From positions 73,053 through 137,052 of the forward strand of contig DASRSL010000089.1 of NCBI GenBank assembly GCA_035656495.1: 64,000 nucleotides of DNA. Direction: 5' to 3'. The first letter of the stretch is position 1, and every line of letters starts with the position of its first letter. Both the position numbers and the translations under genes were made by a program. Shown one piece after another: positions 43,317 to 51,403 of this stretch. The notes under the pieces were generated by a model. The model saw only the letters and a program-made list of their open reading frames with translations. It had not been told where the DNA came from and did not search any database. This stretch comes from Roseiarcus sp035656495 (GTDB taxonomy: Bacteria; Pseudomonadota; Alphaproteobacteria; Rhizobiales; Beijerinckiaceae).

Positions 43317-44534
43317 ATGTCGGCGCCCCCGCAACGACTCTCCGGCGGGCCTCTCCGTTCCGGCCTGCATTTCGTTCTTCTGTTCGGGGTAGTCAGTCTC
43401 TTCGCGGACCTGACCTACGAAGGCGCGCGCAGCGTCACCGGCCCCTTCCTCGGGACTTTGGGCGCGAGCGGACTTGTCGTCGGCGCGGTCGCCGGCTTCG
43501 GCGAGTTCCTCGGCTATTCGCTGCGCCTCGTGTCGGGTCGCTGGGCCGACCGCAGCCGTCTTTATTGGCCGATCACACTCGTCGGCTATATCATGCAGAT
43601 GCTGGCCGTTCCGCTGCTCGCCGTCGCCGGGAGCTGGCCGTTCGCCGCCCTATTGATCGTGTTCGAGCGGATCGGCCGGGCGACCCGCAATCCCCCGCGC
43701 GACATCATGCTGGCGCAGGCGGGCGAAGAAATGGGGCGCGGCTGGGCCTTCGGCGTCAACGAAGGTCTCGACCAGCTCGGCGCGCTCATCGGCCCCCTGG
43801 CGATTGCGGGAATCCTCGCCTGGCGATCGAATTTCAGTCTCGCCTTCGCGGCGCTCGCCCTGCCAGCGTTCATCACGCTCGCGCTCGTGTTCGCCGCGCG
43901 GCTTCGCTTTCCCGACGCCGGCCGGATCGAACGCGAGGCGACGCCGGCGGAGTTCGCCGGCTATCCTCGGGCTTACTGGCTCTATTGCGTGAGCGCGGGG
44001 CTGGTCGCCTTCGGCTTCGCCGACTTTTCGCTGATCGCCTACCGGCTGAACCAGGCCCACGTGGTTGCGGCAGCCTGGATACCGATCTTCTACGCCCTCG
44101 CGATGGGCGCGGGCGGGCTCGCTTCCCTCGCCGTCGGCAGGCTGTTCGACAGGTTCGGCCTCATGGTGCTCTTGCCGGTCACCGCGATCGTCGCCGTCTA
44201 CGCGCCGCTCGCGTTCCTCGGCGGATTTTCGCTCGCCTTGATCGGCGTGCTGTTGTGGGGCGTCGGTCTCGCCGCGCATGAGTCGGTCATGCAGGCCGCA
44301 GTCGCCCACATGGTTGCGCAGGAGCGTCTCGGCTCGGCCTACGGCGTTTTCGGCGCGGCCTTCGGTCTCGCGTGGTTCGTCGGCAGCGCGGCGCTCGGCG
44401 CCGCCTACGACTGGTCGGTGACGGCCGCGGCGGTCCTGGCGGTCGTCAGCCAATTGCTGGCGATCCCGCCGCTCTTGATGGCCGTTCGCAGCTTCGGCTC
44501 TCCCTCCGCGGCCGAAACTGGAGCGCGCTCATGA
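43317..44534 (+). CDS. MFS transporter linked to the multicopper oxidase
   Basis: A 405-residue major facilitator with twelve hydrophobic segments. It begins with LLFGVVSLFADLTYEGARSV, has RWADRSRLYWPITLVGYIMQM between TM2 and TM4, IGRATRNPPRDIMLAQAGEEMGRGWAFG near 120-147, and a C-terminal half with GRLFDRFGLMVLLPV. The ADLTYEG and RAxRNPPRD segments are typical of a family often annotated as heavy-metal or multidrug MFS. It lies 7 bases downstream of the oxidase gene, so co-expression is likely. Confidence 0.85.
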   Translation: MSAPPQRLSGGPLRSGLHFVLLFGVVSLFADLTYEGARSVTGPFLGTLGASGLVVGAVAGFGEFLGYSLRLVSGRWADRSRLYWPITLVGYIMQMLAVPLLAVAGSWPFAALLIVFERIGRATRNPPRDIMLAQAGEEMGRGWAFGVNEGLDQLGALIGPLAIAGILAWRSNFSLAFAALALPAFITLALVFAARLRFPDAGRIEREATPAEFAGYPRAYWLYCVSAGLVAFGFADFSLIAYRLNQAHVVAAAWIPIFYALAMGAGGLASLAVGRLFDRFGLMVLLPVTAIVAVYAPLAFLGGFSLALIGVLLWGVGLAAHESVMQAAVAHMVAQERLGSAYGVFGAAFGLAWFVGSAALGAAYDWSVTAAAVLAVVSQLLAIPPLLMAVRSFGSPSAAETGARS

Positions 44535-44693
44535 GCCACGAAAGCCCCCTTGTCCGGCTTCGCCGCTTCGCCTTCGGCTCGCAATGACGCTGGCGCTCGG
44601 AACAAGGGGCGGAGAATGGACTTCTGCGCTGTCCAGGACCTCAAGCCCGGATGCCCGTCGATATCGGGCGGTTTTTGGGTTACACAAGGCGCG

Positions 44694-44990
44694 ATGAAGC
44701 GCGACGAGATCATCGAGAAGCTCAAGGAGCGTGAGGCCGACCTGCGGGCGCGCGGGGTGACACATGCCGCCCTGTTCGGCTCCGTCGCCCGCGATGAGCA
44801 GAACGCGGAAAGCGATATCGACATCCTGTTTGATCTCGATCCCGCGATTGTCGCTACGATCTTCGATTATGCCGGCGTAAAGGACTATCTTGCGAGTTTG
44901 TTTCCGGGTTCGGTTGATGTGATCGATAGAGAAGCCTTGAAACCCCGCATCCGCTCCCGCACGATCGCCGACGCCTTCCATGCTTTCTGA
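44694..44990 (+). CDS. mntA: MntA-type minimal nucleotidyltransferase (antitoxin)
   Basis: A 98-residue minimal nucleotidyltransferase. The signature GSVARDEQNAESDIDILFDL near residues 25-44 has the GSx(A/G)R and DxD elements of the pol-beta superfamily. In MntA-HepT systems this protein inactivates the HepT ribonuclease by adding AMP units to its tyrosine. ATG at 44694 fits the family start. It overlaps hepT by 11 bases. The upstream gap 44535-44693 holds only low-complexity, repeat-like sequence. Confidence 0.85.
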   Translation: MKRDEIIEKLKEREADLRARGVTHAALFGSVARDEQNAESDIDILFDLDPAIVATIFDYAGVKDYLASLFPGSVDVIDREALKPRIRSRTIADAFHAF

Positions 44991-45318
44991 AATCGAAAAG
45001 GATGCGCCGGAGGACATTCGGGACAACATCGCTCGCGCGATGCGCTTCGTGATTGGTCTCGATCTTGACGGATTCTTGAAGGACGACAAGACCTTTTACG
45101 CCGCTACGCGCTGCCTCGAAATCATCTCGGAAGCGTCCCGGCGGCTGTCGCCGGCGTTCAAGGAGCGGCATCCCGAAATCCCGTGGAGGGCCGTTGCTGG
45201 TTCAGGCAGCATCTACCGCCACAACGATGCGGACGTTCTCAAACGCCGAATCTGGCAGACGATCCATGAAGCCCTGCCGCCACTTCGCGCTATCGTAGAT
45301 GTTGAGTTGCGTGAGTGA
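44980..45318 (+). CDS. hepT: HepT-type HEPN ribonuclease toxin
   Basis: A 112-residue HEPN protein of the DUF86/HepT family. The active-site region IPWRAVAGSGSIYRHNDADV near residues 66-85 contains the catalytic Arg-His pair and the tyrosine just before it, in the variant order YRH. The first half has the typical DIRDNIARAMRFVIG helix. It overlaps mntA by 11 bases, and its stop codon is shared with the start of chrA (GTGA), so all three may be made from one message. Confidence 0.85.
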   Translation: MLSEIEKDAPEDIRDNIARAMRFVIGLDLDGFLKDDKTFYAATRCLEIISEASRRLSPAFKERHPEIPWRAVAGSGSIYRHNDADVLKRRIWQTIHEALPPLRAIVDVELRE

Positions 45319-46520
45319 TTCCGTCGCCTCGAAGCGCTGCCTCCCCCCTCGAAGTCCTGCGGGTCTTCCTCAAGCTCGGCCTGACCAGCTTCGGCGGGCC
45401 GGTCGCGCATCTCGGCTATTTCCGCAACGCCTTCGTCGTCGAGCGCCGCTGGCTCGACGAAAAGGCCTTCTCCGATCTTCTGGCGCTCTGCCAGTTCCTG
45501 CCCGGCCCGGCGAGCAGCCAGACAGGTTTTGCGATCGGCCTCATGCGCGCGGGCCCTCTCGGCGGCCTCGCCGCCTGGGCGGGGTTCACGCTGCCCTCGG
45601 CGATCGCCCTGACACTGTTCGCTTACGGCGCGGGCTCGCTTACCGGCCCCGCGGGCGAAGGGCTCCTGCACGGGCTCAAGCTGGTGGCCGTGGCGATCGT
45701 CGCCCAGGCCGTGCTCGGCATGGCGCGAAGCCTTGCGCCCGATAGACCGCGCGCCGCGATCGCGATCCTCGCCCTCGCGCTCACCTCCTTTGCGCCCGGC
45801 GGAGCGAGCCAGATTTCTGCGATCGCGGCGGGCGGCGTTCTGGGCCTTGCGCTCTGCCGGCAGAGCGCTGAAGGCGGGGCCGGCGGCGGGGAGGCGGCGC
45901 CGGGCTCTCGCCGGATAGGGGTCGTCTTCCTCGCCGCGTTCTTCGCGCTGCTGGCGCTCTCCTTCCTGCCCGGCCGTGCTGGGACTCTGGCGTTCCTGGC
46001 GTCGATCTACCGGTCCGGCGCGCTTGTGTTCGGCGGCGGTCATGTCGTGCTGCCCCTGCTGCAAGGCGCGCTCGTCGCGCCGGGTTTCGTCTCGCAGAGC
46101 GCCTTTCTGGCGGGATATGGCGCGGCGCAGGCCGTGCCCGGGCCGCTGTTCACCTTCGCCGCCTTCCTCGGCGCGGTCGCCAACGTCCCGCCGGGCGGCG
46201 CGCTGGGCGCCGCGCTCGCCCTAATCGCGATCTTCGCGCCGGGGATTCTCGTCCTCGTGGGCGCGCTGCCCTTCTGGCATGCGCTTCGCGCCCGGCCGGG
46301 GGCGCGCGCCGCCATGGCCGGCGTCAACGCGGCGGTCGTCGGCCTGCTTGCTTCCGCGCTCTACGATCCGGTCTGGACGAGCGCGGTTCACAGGCCCTCC
46401 GATTTCGCCGTCGCCGCGGCCGGCTTCGCCGCGCTGGTCGTCTGGCGCGCGCCGCCGCTCGCCGTGGTGGCGCTGGGCGCTGTCGCCGGCGTCATCCTGG
46501 GAGTGGCCTCGATAGGGTAG
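45315..46520 (+). CDS. chrA: chromate transporter ChrA, two-domain
   Basis: A 401-residue chromate efflux protein with two CHR domains in tandem. The first has KLGLTSFGGPVAHLGYFRN and LLALCQFLPGPASSQTGFAIG near residues 18-76. The second has ALVFGGGHVVLPLLQGAL and GYGAAQAVPGPLFTFAAFLGA near 235-290. The GTG start at 45315 overlaps the hepT stop codon. It is an inner-membrane exporter of chromate and possibly other oxyanions. Next to a multicopper oxidase and metal-type MFS gene it fits a metal-resistance patch. Confidence 0.92.
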   Translation: MIPSPRSAASPLEVLRVFLKLGLTSFGGPVAHLGYFRNAFVVERRWLDEKAFSDLLALCQFLPGPASSQTGFAIGLMRAGPLGGLAAWAGFTLPSAIALTLFAYGAGSLTGPAGEGLLHGLKLVAVAIVAQAVLGMARSLAPDRPRAAIAILALALTSFAPGGASQISAIAAGGVLGLALCRQSAEGGAGGGEAAPGSRRIGVVFLAAFFALLALSFLPGRAGTLAFLASIYRSGALVFGGGHVVLPLLQGALVAPGFVSQSAFLAGYGAAQAVPGPLFTFAAFLGAVANVPPGGALGAALALIAIFAPGILVLVGALPFWHALRARPGARAAMAGVNAAVVGLLASALYDPVWTSAVHRPSDFAVAAAGFAALVVWRAPPLAVVALGAVAGVILGVASIG

Positions 46521-46645
46521 GGCGTTCGCCGCCCGACCCGCTTCCCAGAGACGGCCGGCATGCCTCGTTTCATCGCCCGCACTGTGACCGGCGTCACTGC
46601 TGTCGCCGGTGCGCTGTGCTTTATTCAGGCTGAGGAGGAATTGGC

Positions 46646-46780
46646 ATGTTCGACGTGCTCACATACGAAAGTTGGCGGAACGCCGTTCTGATCGAGGAGC
46701 GGAACGAGAAGCCGCTTCGCGTTGCCCTATTCGCGGTCGTCGTCGCCTGGACGGTCGGAATCCTGATCGCTCTTGCTTGA
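46646..46780 (+). CDS. very small membrane protein
   Basis: A 44-residue frame with a strong AGGAGG site 7 bases before the ATG at 46646. Residues 1-24 are hydrophilic with several acidic residues (MFDVLTYESW, LIEERNEKPL), and residues 25-44 form one transmembrane helix (RVALFAVVVAWTVGILIALA). It lies in the 312-base gap between chrA and the convergent antiporter. I do not recognise a family. The good ribosome site and the clear one-helix design suggest it is real. Confidence 0.55.
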   Translation: MFDVLTYESWRNAVLIEERNEKPLRVALFAVVVAWTVGILIALA

Positions 46781-46832
46781 GCGAATCGGCCTGACCTCCT
46801 GTCCCGGTCCGAAAGGTTCGGCGGCGTTTTGA

Positions 46833-48047
46833 TCAAGTCGAGTCGGCGACCCGGAGCCATCCCAATGCGAAGGGCGCCGTCAGGCCCTGGACGATGACCG
46901 AGAAGGCGACCACCGCGAAGGCGACGATGAGAATGTCCTCGCGGAGGGGCAGGTCGCCCGGCAGCGCGAGGGCCAGCGCGAGCGCGAGCGCGCCGCGCAA
47001 GCCTCCCCACCAGAGGAGAAGCTGCTCCTTGAGCGGCACCGCCCAGCGCGAGCGCGCAAAGGCGAGGCAGACCGGATAGACGGCGGCCGCCCGCCCGGCG
47101 AGCGCCAGCCCGATGGCGATCGCCAGCGCCTGCCAGCCCTCCCGGCTGAATTCGACGGAGGCCATCGCCGAGCCGATCAGCAGGAACACCAGGGAGTTGG
47201 CGAGGAACGCGGCGAACTCCCAGAATGCGAGCACGAAGGCGCGGCCCTGCGCGCTGAGCGCAAGGCCGAAGCCGGATTTCGGCGTCAGGACGCCGAGATT
47301 GCCCATCACCACGCCCGCGGCGACGGTGGCGAGCACGCCTGAGCCGTGGAAATGATCGGCGAGAAGGAACGAACCGAAGGCGGCCAGGACGGTCAGCGCC
47401 GTTTCGACGAGATGATCGTCCGAGGTTCCGGCGACGACGACCGCCGCGGCGCCGACGACAAGGCCGACAAGAAGCCCGCCCCCGGCGCTCTCGCCGAGAA
47501 TCCTGGCGGCTTCGAGAACGCCGCCGCCCGCTCCGTCGCGCGCGGCCCAGACGAGGACGACCGTGAACAGGACCGTGGCCGCGCCGTCGTTGAACAGGCT
47601 CTCGGACTCGATGAGGAGCCTGAACCGCCCGGTCACGCCGGCTTCGCGCAGGAGCGCGATGACCGAGATCGGGTCGGTCGCGGCGATCAGCGCGCCGAAG
47701 GCGAGCGCCGGCTCGATGGGCCAGGCCAGCCAGTGAACCAGCCCCCAGGCGACGAGCCCGGCGCAAAGCGCGACGCCGATCGTCGCGAGCGCGAGGACCG
47801 GAACGAGGTCGCGCCTGAGCTCTTTCCAGTGCAGGTTCAGCGCCGCCTCGAACAGGAGCGGCGGCAGCACGACGTCGAAGATGAGGTCGTGCGTCAGCGC
47901 CAATCCCGCGTTGATGCGAAAGCCCGCCAGAGCCGCACCCGCCAGAACGAGCCCGACGGTGTAAGGCAGCCGCAGCCGCCGCGCTGCGAGCGCCACCAGA
48001 ATGGCGAGGCCGAGCAGGCCGAGGGCGCGAATAAGGAGAACGTCCAT
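46833..48047 (-). CDS. Na+/H+ antiporter of the CPA1 family
   Basis: A 404-residue antiporter with twelve hydrophobic segments. Marks are LLFEAALNLHWKELRRDL near residue 65, the ion-binding stretch FGALIAATDPISVIALLREAG near 116-136, and ESESLFNDGAATVLFTVVL near 147-165 with the conserved ND. The C-terminal half contains LLLWWGGLRGALALALALALP, also typical. It lacks the long cytoplasmic C-terminal domain of eukaryotic NHE. It exchanges Na+ or K+ for protons across the cytoplasmic membrane. Confidence 0.9.
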   Translation of the reverse strand: MDVLLIRALGLLGLAILVALAARRLRLPYTVGLVLAGAALAGFRINAGLALTHDLIFDVVLPPLLFEAALNLHWKELRRDLVPVLALATIGVALCAGLVAWGLVHWLAWPIEPALAFGALIAATDPISVIALLREAGVTGRFRLLIESESLFNDGAATVLFTVVLVWAARDGAGGGVLEAARILGESAGGGLLVGLVVGAAAVVVAGTSDDHLVETALTVLAAFGSFLLADHFHGSGVLATVAAGVVMGNLGVLTPKSGFGLALSAQGRAFVLAFWEFAAFLANSLVFLLIGSAMASVEFSREGWQALAIAIGLALAGRAAAVYPVCLAFARSRWAVPLKEQLLLWWGGLRGALALALALALPGDLPLREDILIVAFAVVAFSVIVQGLTAPFALGWLRVADST

Positions 48048-48434
48048 TCGTCCTGTCTAGCGGGGGGCCTGGGGCGGAGAAACAAAAACCGGGCGGCATG
48101 GCCCGTTCTTAAGACGAGGTACGGCGTTGCGCGGCCGGCCGCGCATTCGCTTCCCCGACTTCGCCCGGGGAGGGGGTCAGTTGCACGACCCGCCGCCGCG
48201 AACCATTCCCCATCTTTTGCTGCGGAAGGTGGCCCGATCGCCACCGCTTCGACGGCGGACGTCTTGCACGAGGGCCACCGCGAGCTTTTCACGGCGCTGC
48301 CCTGCTTTCCGTACTCATCCGGCGCCTCGCGCCACCGGCAGGATCGCCGCGGGCAATGGAACCCCAGCCATGCTCTGCCGTTCACATGAGCTGTTTCCCC
48401 TGGCCGCTGGCGCCGACGAAGTGAAGAGGACCCC
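48048..48434. other. gene-free gap with an 18-bp palindrome
   Basis: No gene was identified in this 387-base gap between two divergent genes. It contains a perfect palindrome, TGCGCGGCCGGCCGCGCA, at 48128-48145, centred about 90 bases upstream of the antiporter start. It could be an operator. A C/A-rich stretch follows. Short overlapping reading frames here have no ribosome site or family resemblance. Confidence 0.5.
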
Positions 48435-48752
48435 ATGATCCGGATCCTGGCCGCGATTGGAATGATCCTGTTCGTCGCAACTCCCGCGCTGGCGTCTGGG
48501 TCCCATTGTGCTCAAGTCAGGCAGGCCGTGGCCACCTATGGATATGCCTCAGCGAGAAGGTATGCCCTGGCTCACTACGGGATAGAGGCGGTAAGGTACG
48601 GCGACCGTTGTCTGAGGGGCGGGCAGAGAGGGTATCACGTCCAGCACCATCGAGCTCATATGCCATATCACTACCACCATACGTACCACACCCACTATAC
48701 GCACTACACCCACTATACACACCACTACCACTCTACACGATACTACCGCTGA
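48435..48752 (+). CDS. secreted protein with a His/Tyr/Thr-rich tail
   Basis: A 105-residue protein with a signal peptide (MIRILAAIGMILFVATPALA, cleavage at residue 20). The middle has two Cys (HCAQVRQAVATYGYASARRY and GDRCLRGG) and a helical motif. The last 40 residues are dominated by His, Tyr and Thr: HHRAHMPYHYHHTYHTHYTH followed by more of the same, with a repeated THY unit. The tail resembles metal-binding tails of secreted metallochaperones; zinc, copper or nickel binding is inferred. The middle section YGYASARRYAL is similar to short conserved secreted proteins in Rhizobiales. ATG at 48435 follows AGAGGA. Confidence 0.7.
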   Translation: MIRILAAIGMILFVATPALASGSHCAQVRQAVATYGYASARRYALAHYGIEAVRYGDRCLRGGQRGYHVQHHRAHMPYHYHHTYHTHYTHYTHYTHHYHSTRYYR

Positions 48753-49039
48753 GCTGTCGGCGGACTTCGATCAACAAGACCTTCGGAAAACGGCGCCGGG
48801 CGGGGACCGAACGCGGGCTCGCCGGAGGCGCAGGCGCTCGCCAATTCGGGTGTGTGGCTGACGCGCTCATGACGTCAGGACCGGGGGCCTTGCTCACTCC
48901 GGCCCGATGCCCCGTTCGAAACCGGCGTGCGGGCAGGCGCGCGAGCCGCATCGGATGAACTCCAGGAAGAGGTGGCGCGGCTCCCAAAAAGCCGCACCCG
49001 GATTGGTCCTGCGCCGGCTAGCCGACCGGAAGAAACGCC

Positions 49040-50371
49040 CTACTCCCCCGCTCCCATCTCCGCTCCGGCGCGGATGAACCGCTCGGGATCGACCGGCTCG
49101 CCGTCGACGCGCACCTCGTAATGCAGATGCGGGCCGGTCGAGCGGCCGGTCGAGCCGAGACGGCCGATGGGGTCGCCCAGCGCGACGCGCTGGCCTTCGG
49201 CGACCAGAATTTCCGAGAGATGCCCGTAGCGGGTCGAGAGGCCGTGCCCATGGTCGATCTCGACGGCGTCACCATAGCCGCCCATCGGCCCGGCGTGGGT
49301 GACGCGTCCGGCGGCGGTCGCGAAAATATCCGCGCCGTAAGGCTGCAAGAGATCGACGCCGGGATGGAGCGCCGGGCGGCCGAGGAAGGGATCGATGCGA
49401 TAGCCGAACGGCGAGCTGACGCTCGCCTCCCCCGCCAGCGGCTTCATGAGCGGCACAGAGGGCATCAGGGCGCTCAGGTTTTCCGCGAAGGAGACGTCGC
49501 GTGCCGCACGCGCGGCGGCACGCTCGAACGCCGGCGCCTTCGGATCGGCGTCGACAGGGATGAAAGGGCCGCCCATGCTCGGCGGCTTCGGCGCGGCGAT
49601 TTTTTCCGGATCGAGGCCGACTTTTGCGAGAATCTCCGCGTTGCGCCCCGACGCGCGCGAGGCCTTCCGGTCGATGGCGGCGAGCGCCGTCATTGCGTCC
49701 CCCTCGAGGCGCTCGAGCGAGCGGCCGAGAAGGTCGAGACGGGCGCTCGCCTCGAGCTCGGGGTTCGCCGCGATCGTTGCGTAGCTCGGCGCCTGGCGCG
49801 GGTCGGCGGCCGACTCCTCGAGCCCGCGCGGAGCGGCGGCGTTCGGCGGCGGGTCCGAGCCGGCTGGCGCGTAGGCGCGCGCCGTGCCGCCGTCGATGAG
49901 ACCTGCCCCTTCCTGGCGGCGCGGTTTCGGTCCGAGGGATTCGATGGCGCCGACTGCGTCGAGACTGGGTTGCGGGGAGAGGGCCGCGGCCTCAGCGGCG
50001 AGCGCAGCGACGATCGCATCGCGCTTTTCGAGCCTTTCCTGGCGAGCCACGAGCGCGCTGATCCTGTCCGCGAGCGTCTTTGGACCGATGGCCGCGCCAA
50101 ATTGCCGCAGGAGCGAAGAATTTTGCTCGTCCGGATCGGAGGTTTCTATGACCGGCGGCCCGGCCGCCTCCACGACCGCCAGCGGCGCGCGAAAGGCGAG
50201 ATCGGCGGCGCCGAAAAGGCCAAAGCCGAGCGACAGCGGCAGGAGCGCGACGATCGACCAAAACGACCTCGGCCCAACCCTGGCGGTGCGGATGGCGTCG
50301 CCGCGGGAGATCGACAGGAAGTAATGGGTGCTGGGCAGGCCGGCGCGCCGGCTGCGCTCGCTTAAGGGCAT
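49040..50371 (-). CDS. M23-family peptidoglycan endopeptidase with N-terminal membrane anchor
   Basis: A 443-residue protein. One hydrophobic segment near residues 38-60 anchors a long, Ala/Pro-rich low-complexity linker, and the C-terminal ~125 residues hold an M23/LytM domain with VSSPFGYRIDPFLGRPALHP and HPGVD (first metal ligands) and GPHLHYEVRVDG (HxH). All zinc ligands are present, so it should be active, unlike EnvC-like regulators. It probably cuts crosslinks in the periplasm. The gap 48753-49039 downstream has no recognised gene. Confidence 0.88.
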   Translation of the reverse strand: MPLSERSRRAGLPSTHYFLSISRGDAIRTARVGPRSFWSIVALLPLSLGFGLFGAADLAFRAPLAVVEAAGPPVIETSDPDEQNSSLLRQFGAAIGPKTLADRISALVARQERLEKRDAIVAALAAEAAALSPQPSLDAVGAIESLGPKPRRQEGAGLIDGGTARAYAPAGSDPPPNAAAPRGLEESAADPRQAPSYATIAANPELEASARLDLLGRSLERLEGDAMTALAAIDRKASRASGRNAEILAKVGLDPEKIAAPKPPSMGGPFIPVDADPKAPAFERAAARAARDVSFAENLSALMPSVPLMKPLAGEASVSSPFGYRIDPFLGRPALHPGVDLLQPYGADIFATAAGRVTHAGPMGGYGDAVEIDHGHGLSTRYGHLSEILVAEGQRVALGDPIGRLGSTGRSTGPHLHYEVRVDGEPVDPERFIRAGAEMGAGE

Positions 50372-50730
50372 GTTCGGCGCTCCGTTCCTGGAAATCCGGG
50401 CATGGAGGGAAATGAAAACGATTAAGGTTAACAGCCGGTTGTAGTCCGGTTGTGGCCGTCGCGAGCCAAGCTCGCCCAGCGCAGGGCGCGCGCGGCTGCG
50501 GCCTCATATCCGGCTCTACAAATATGCAAAATAGACTTGTATATATCTCCGAGAACGATCCACCGCATGAAGGCCGAACGGCGCTTTTCTCGCAAGCCGC
50601 GCAGCGACAACCTTTGGCGCCTAACGTGCTGGAAACGTTCGATCGCCGACAAAACTGGCGGCCTCGGAGGCGCTTCCAGACGTCTGCCTCGCGGCCGGTT
50701 GAAAAATCCGCTGTCGACAGCGATCGCCGC
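50372..50730. other. gene-free gap with AT-rich promoter-like stretch
   Basis: This 359-base gap separates the M23 gene (divergent start) and the peroxiredoxin gene end. An AT-rich stretch around 50518-50555 stands out from the GC-rich background and could hold promoters. A plus-strand frame starting at ATG 50567 (MKAERRFSRKPRSDNLW) has no ribosome site and ends inside the reverse of the peroxiredoxin gene, so it is not called. Confidence 0.45.
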
Positions 50731-51201
50731 TCACAGCGCCTTCGCCGCCGCCAGCGCCTCCTCGGCGTGCCCGGGCACTTTCACCTTGCGCCAGATTTTT
50801 GCGACCCGCCCCTCGCGGTCGATAAGGAAGGTCGAGCGCTCAACGCCGAAATATTTGCGGCCGTACATGCTCTTTTCCTTCCACACGCCGTAGGCCTCGA
50901 TCGCCGCCCTCTCCGGGTCGGCGGCCAGTTCGATGGCGAGGCCGTGCTTCTTTTTGAACTTGGCGTGGCTCGCCTCGCTGTCGGGCGAGACGCCGACGAC
51001 CGCCGCTCCGGCGGCGTCGAACTTGGCCTTGAGGCCGCTGAAGGCGATCGCCTCGGCGGTGCAGCCCGAAGTATCGTCCTTGGGATAGAAATAGAGGATG
51101 ACCGCCCTGCCTTTGTAGTCGGCGAGCCGCGCGTGACCGCCTCCGTCAGCCGGCAGCGCGAAATCGGGAGCGGGGTCGCCCACGCCTAGTTCTTTTGCCA
51201 T
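50731..51201 (-). CDS. bcp: thiol peroxidase of the BCP/PrxQ family
   Basis: A 156-residue peroxiredoxin. The peroxidatic cysteine is in YPKDDTSGCTAEA, matching PxxxTxxC. The resolving cysteine that many PrxQ proteins have five residues later is Ile here, so this is probably a 1-Cys type. A later YGVWKEKSMYGRKYFGVERSTF segment is typical of the family. ATG at 51201 is preceded by a GAGGGCGA site; an earlier start at 51222 is possible. It reduces H2O2 and organic peroxides in the cytoplasm. Confidence 0.9.
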   Translation of the reverse strand: MAKELGVGDPAPDFALPADGGGHARLADYKGRAVILYFYPKDDTSGCTAEAIAFSGLKAKFDAAGAAVVGVSPDSEASHAKFKKKHGLAIELAADPERAAIEAYGVWKEKSMYGRKYFGVERSTFLIDREGRVAKIWRKVKVPGHAEEALAAAKAL

Positions 51202-51403
51202 GTCGCCCTCGTTTAGTCTCAATGTCGTTTCAATGCGGGCGCAAGAGGCTCAGGCCCGTGCGGCAAGAGTGGCCCGGCGCGCCGGGCGTTTCAAGCGGCC
51301 AGGATCGCGACCAGGGCGGCGGCGCGACCGGCGCTGGATCGAAATCAATGGATAATGGATAAGGCGTTCAATATCGCTTTGAGTCACGGAGGGTGATCCC
51401 GGA

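Noticed and set aside
48660..48745. Short tandem DNA repeats with CACTAC units
   Set aside because: They are coding and explain the His/Tyr tail of the secreted protein, so no separate repeat element is called.
50567..50893. Plus-strand frame starting MKAERRFSRKPRSDNLW
   Set aside because: No ribosome site, no family resemblance, and the second half is antisense to the peroxiredoxin gene.
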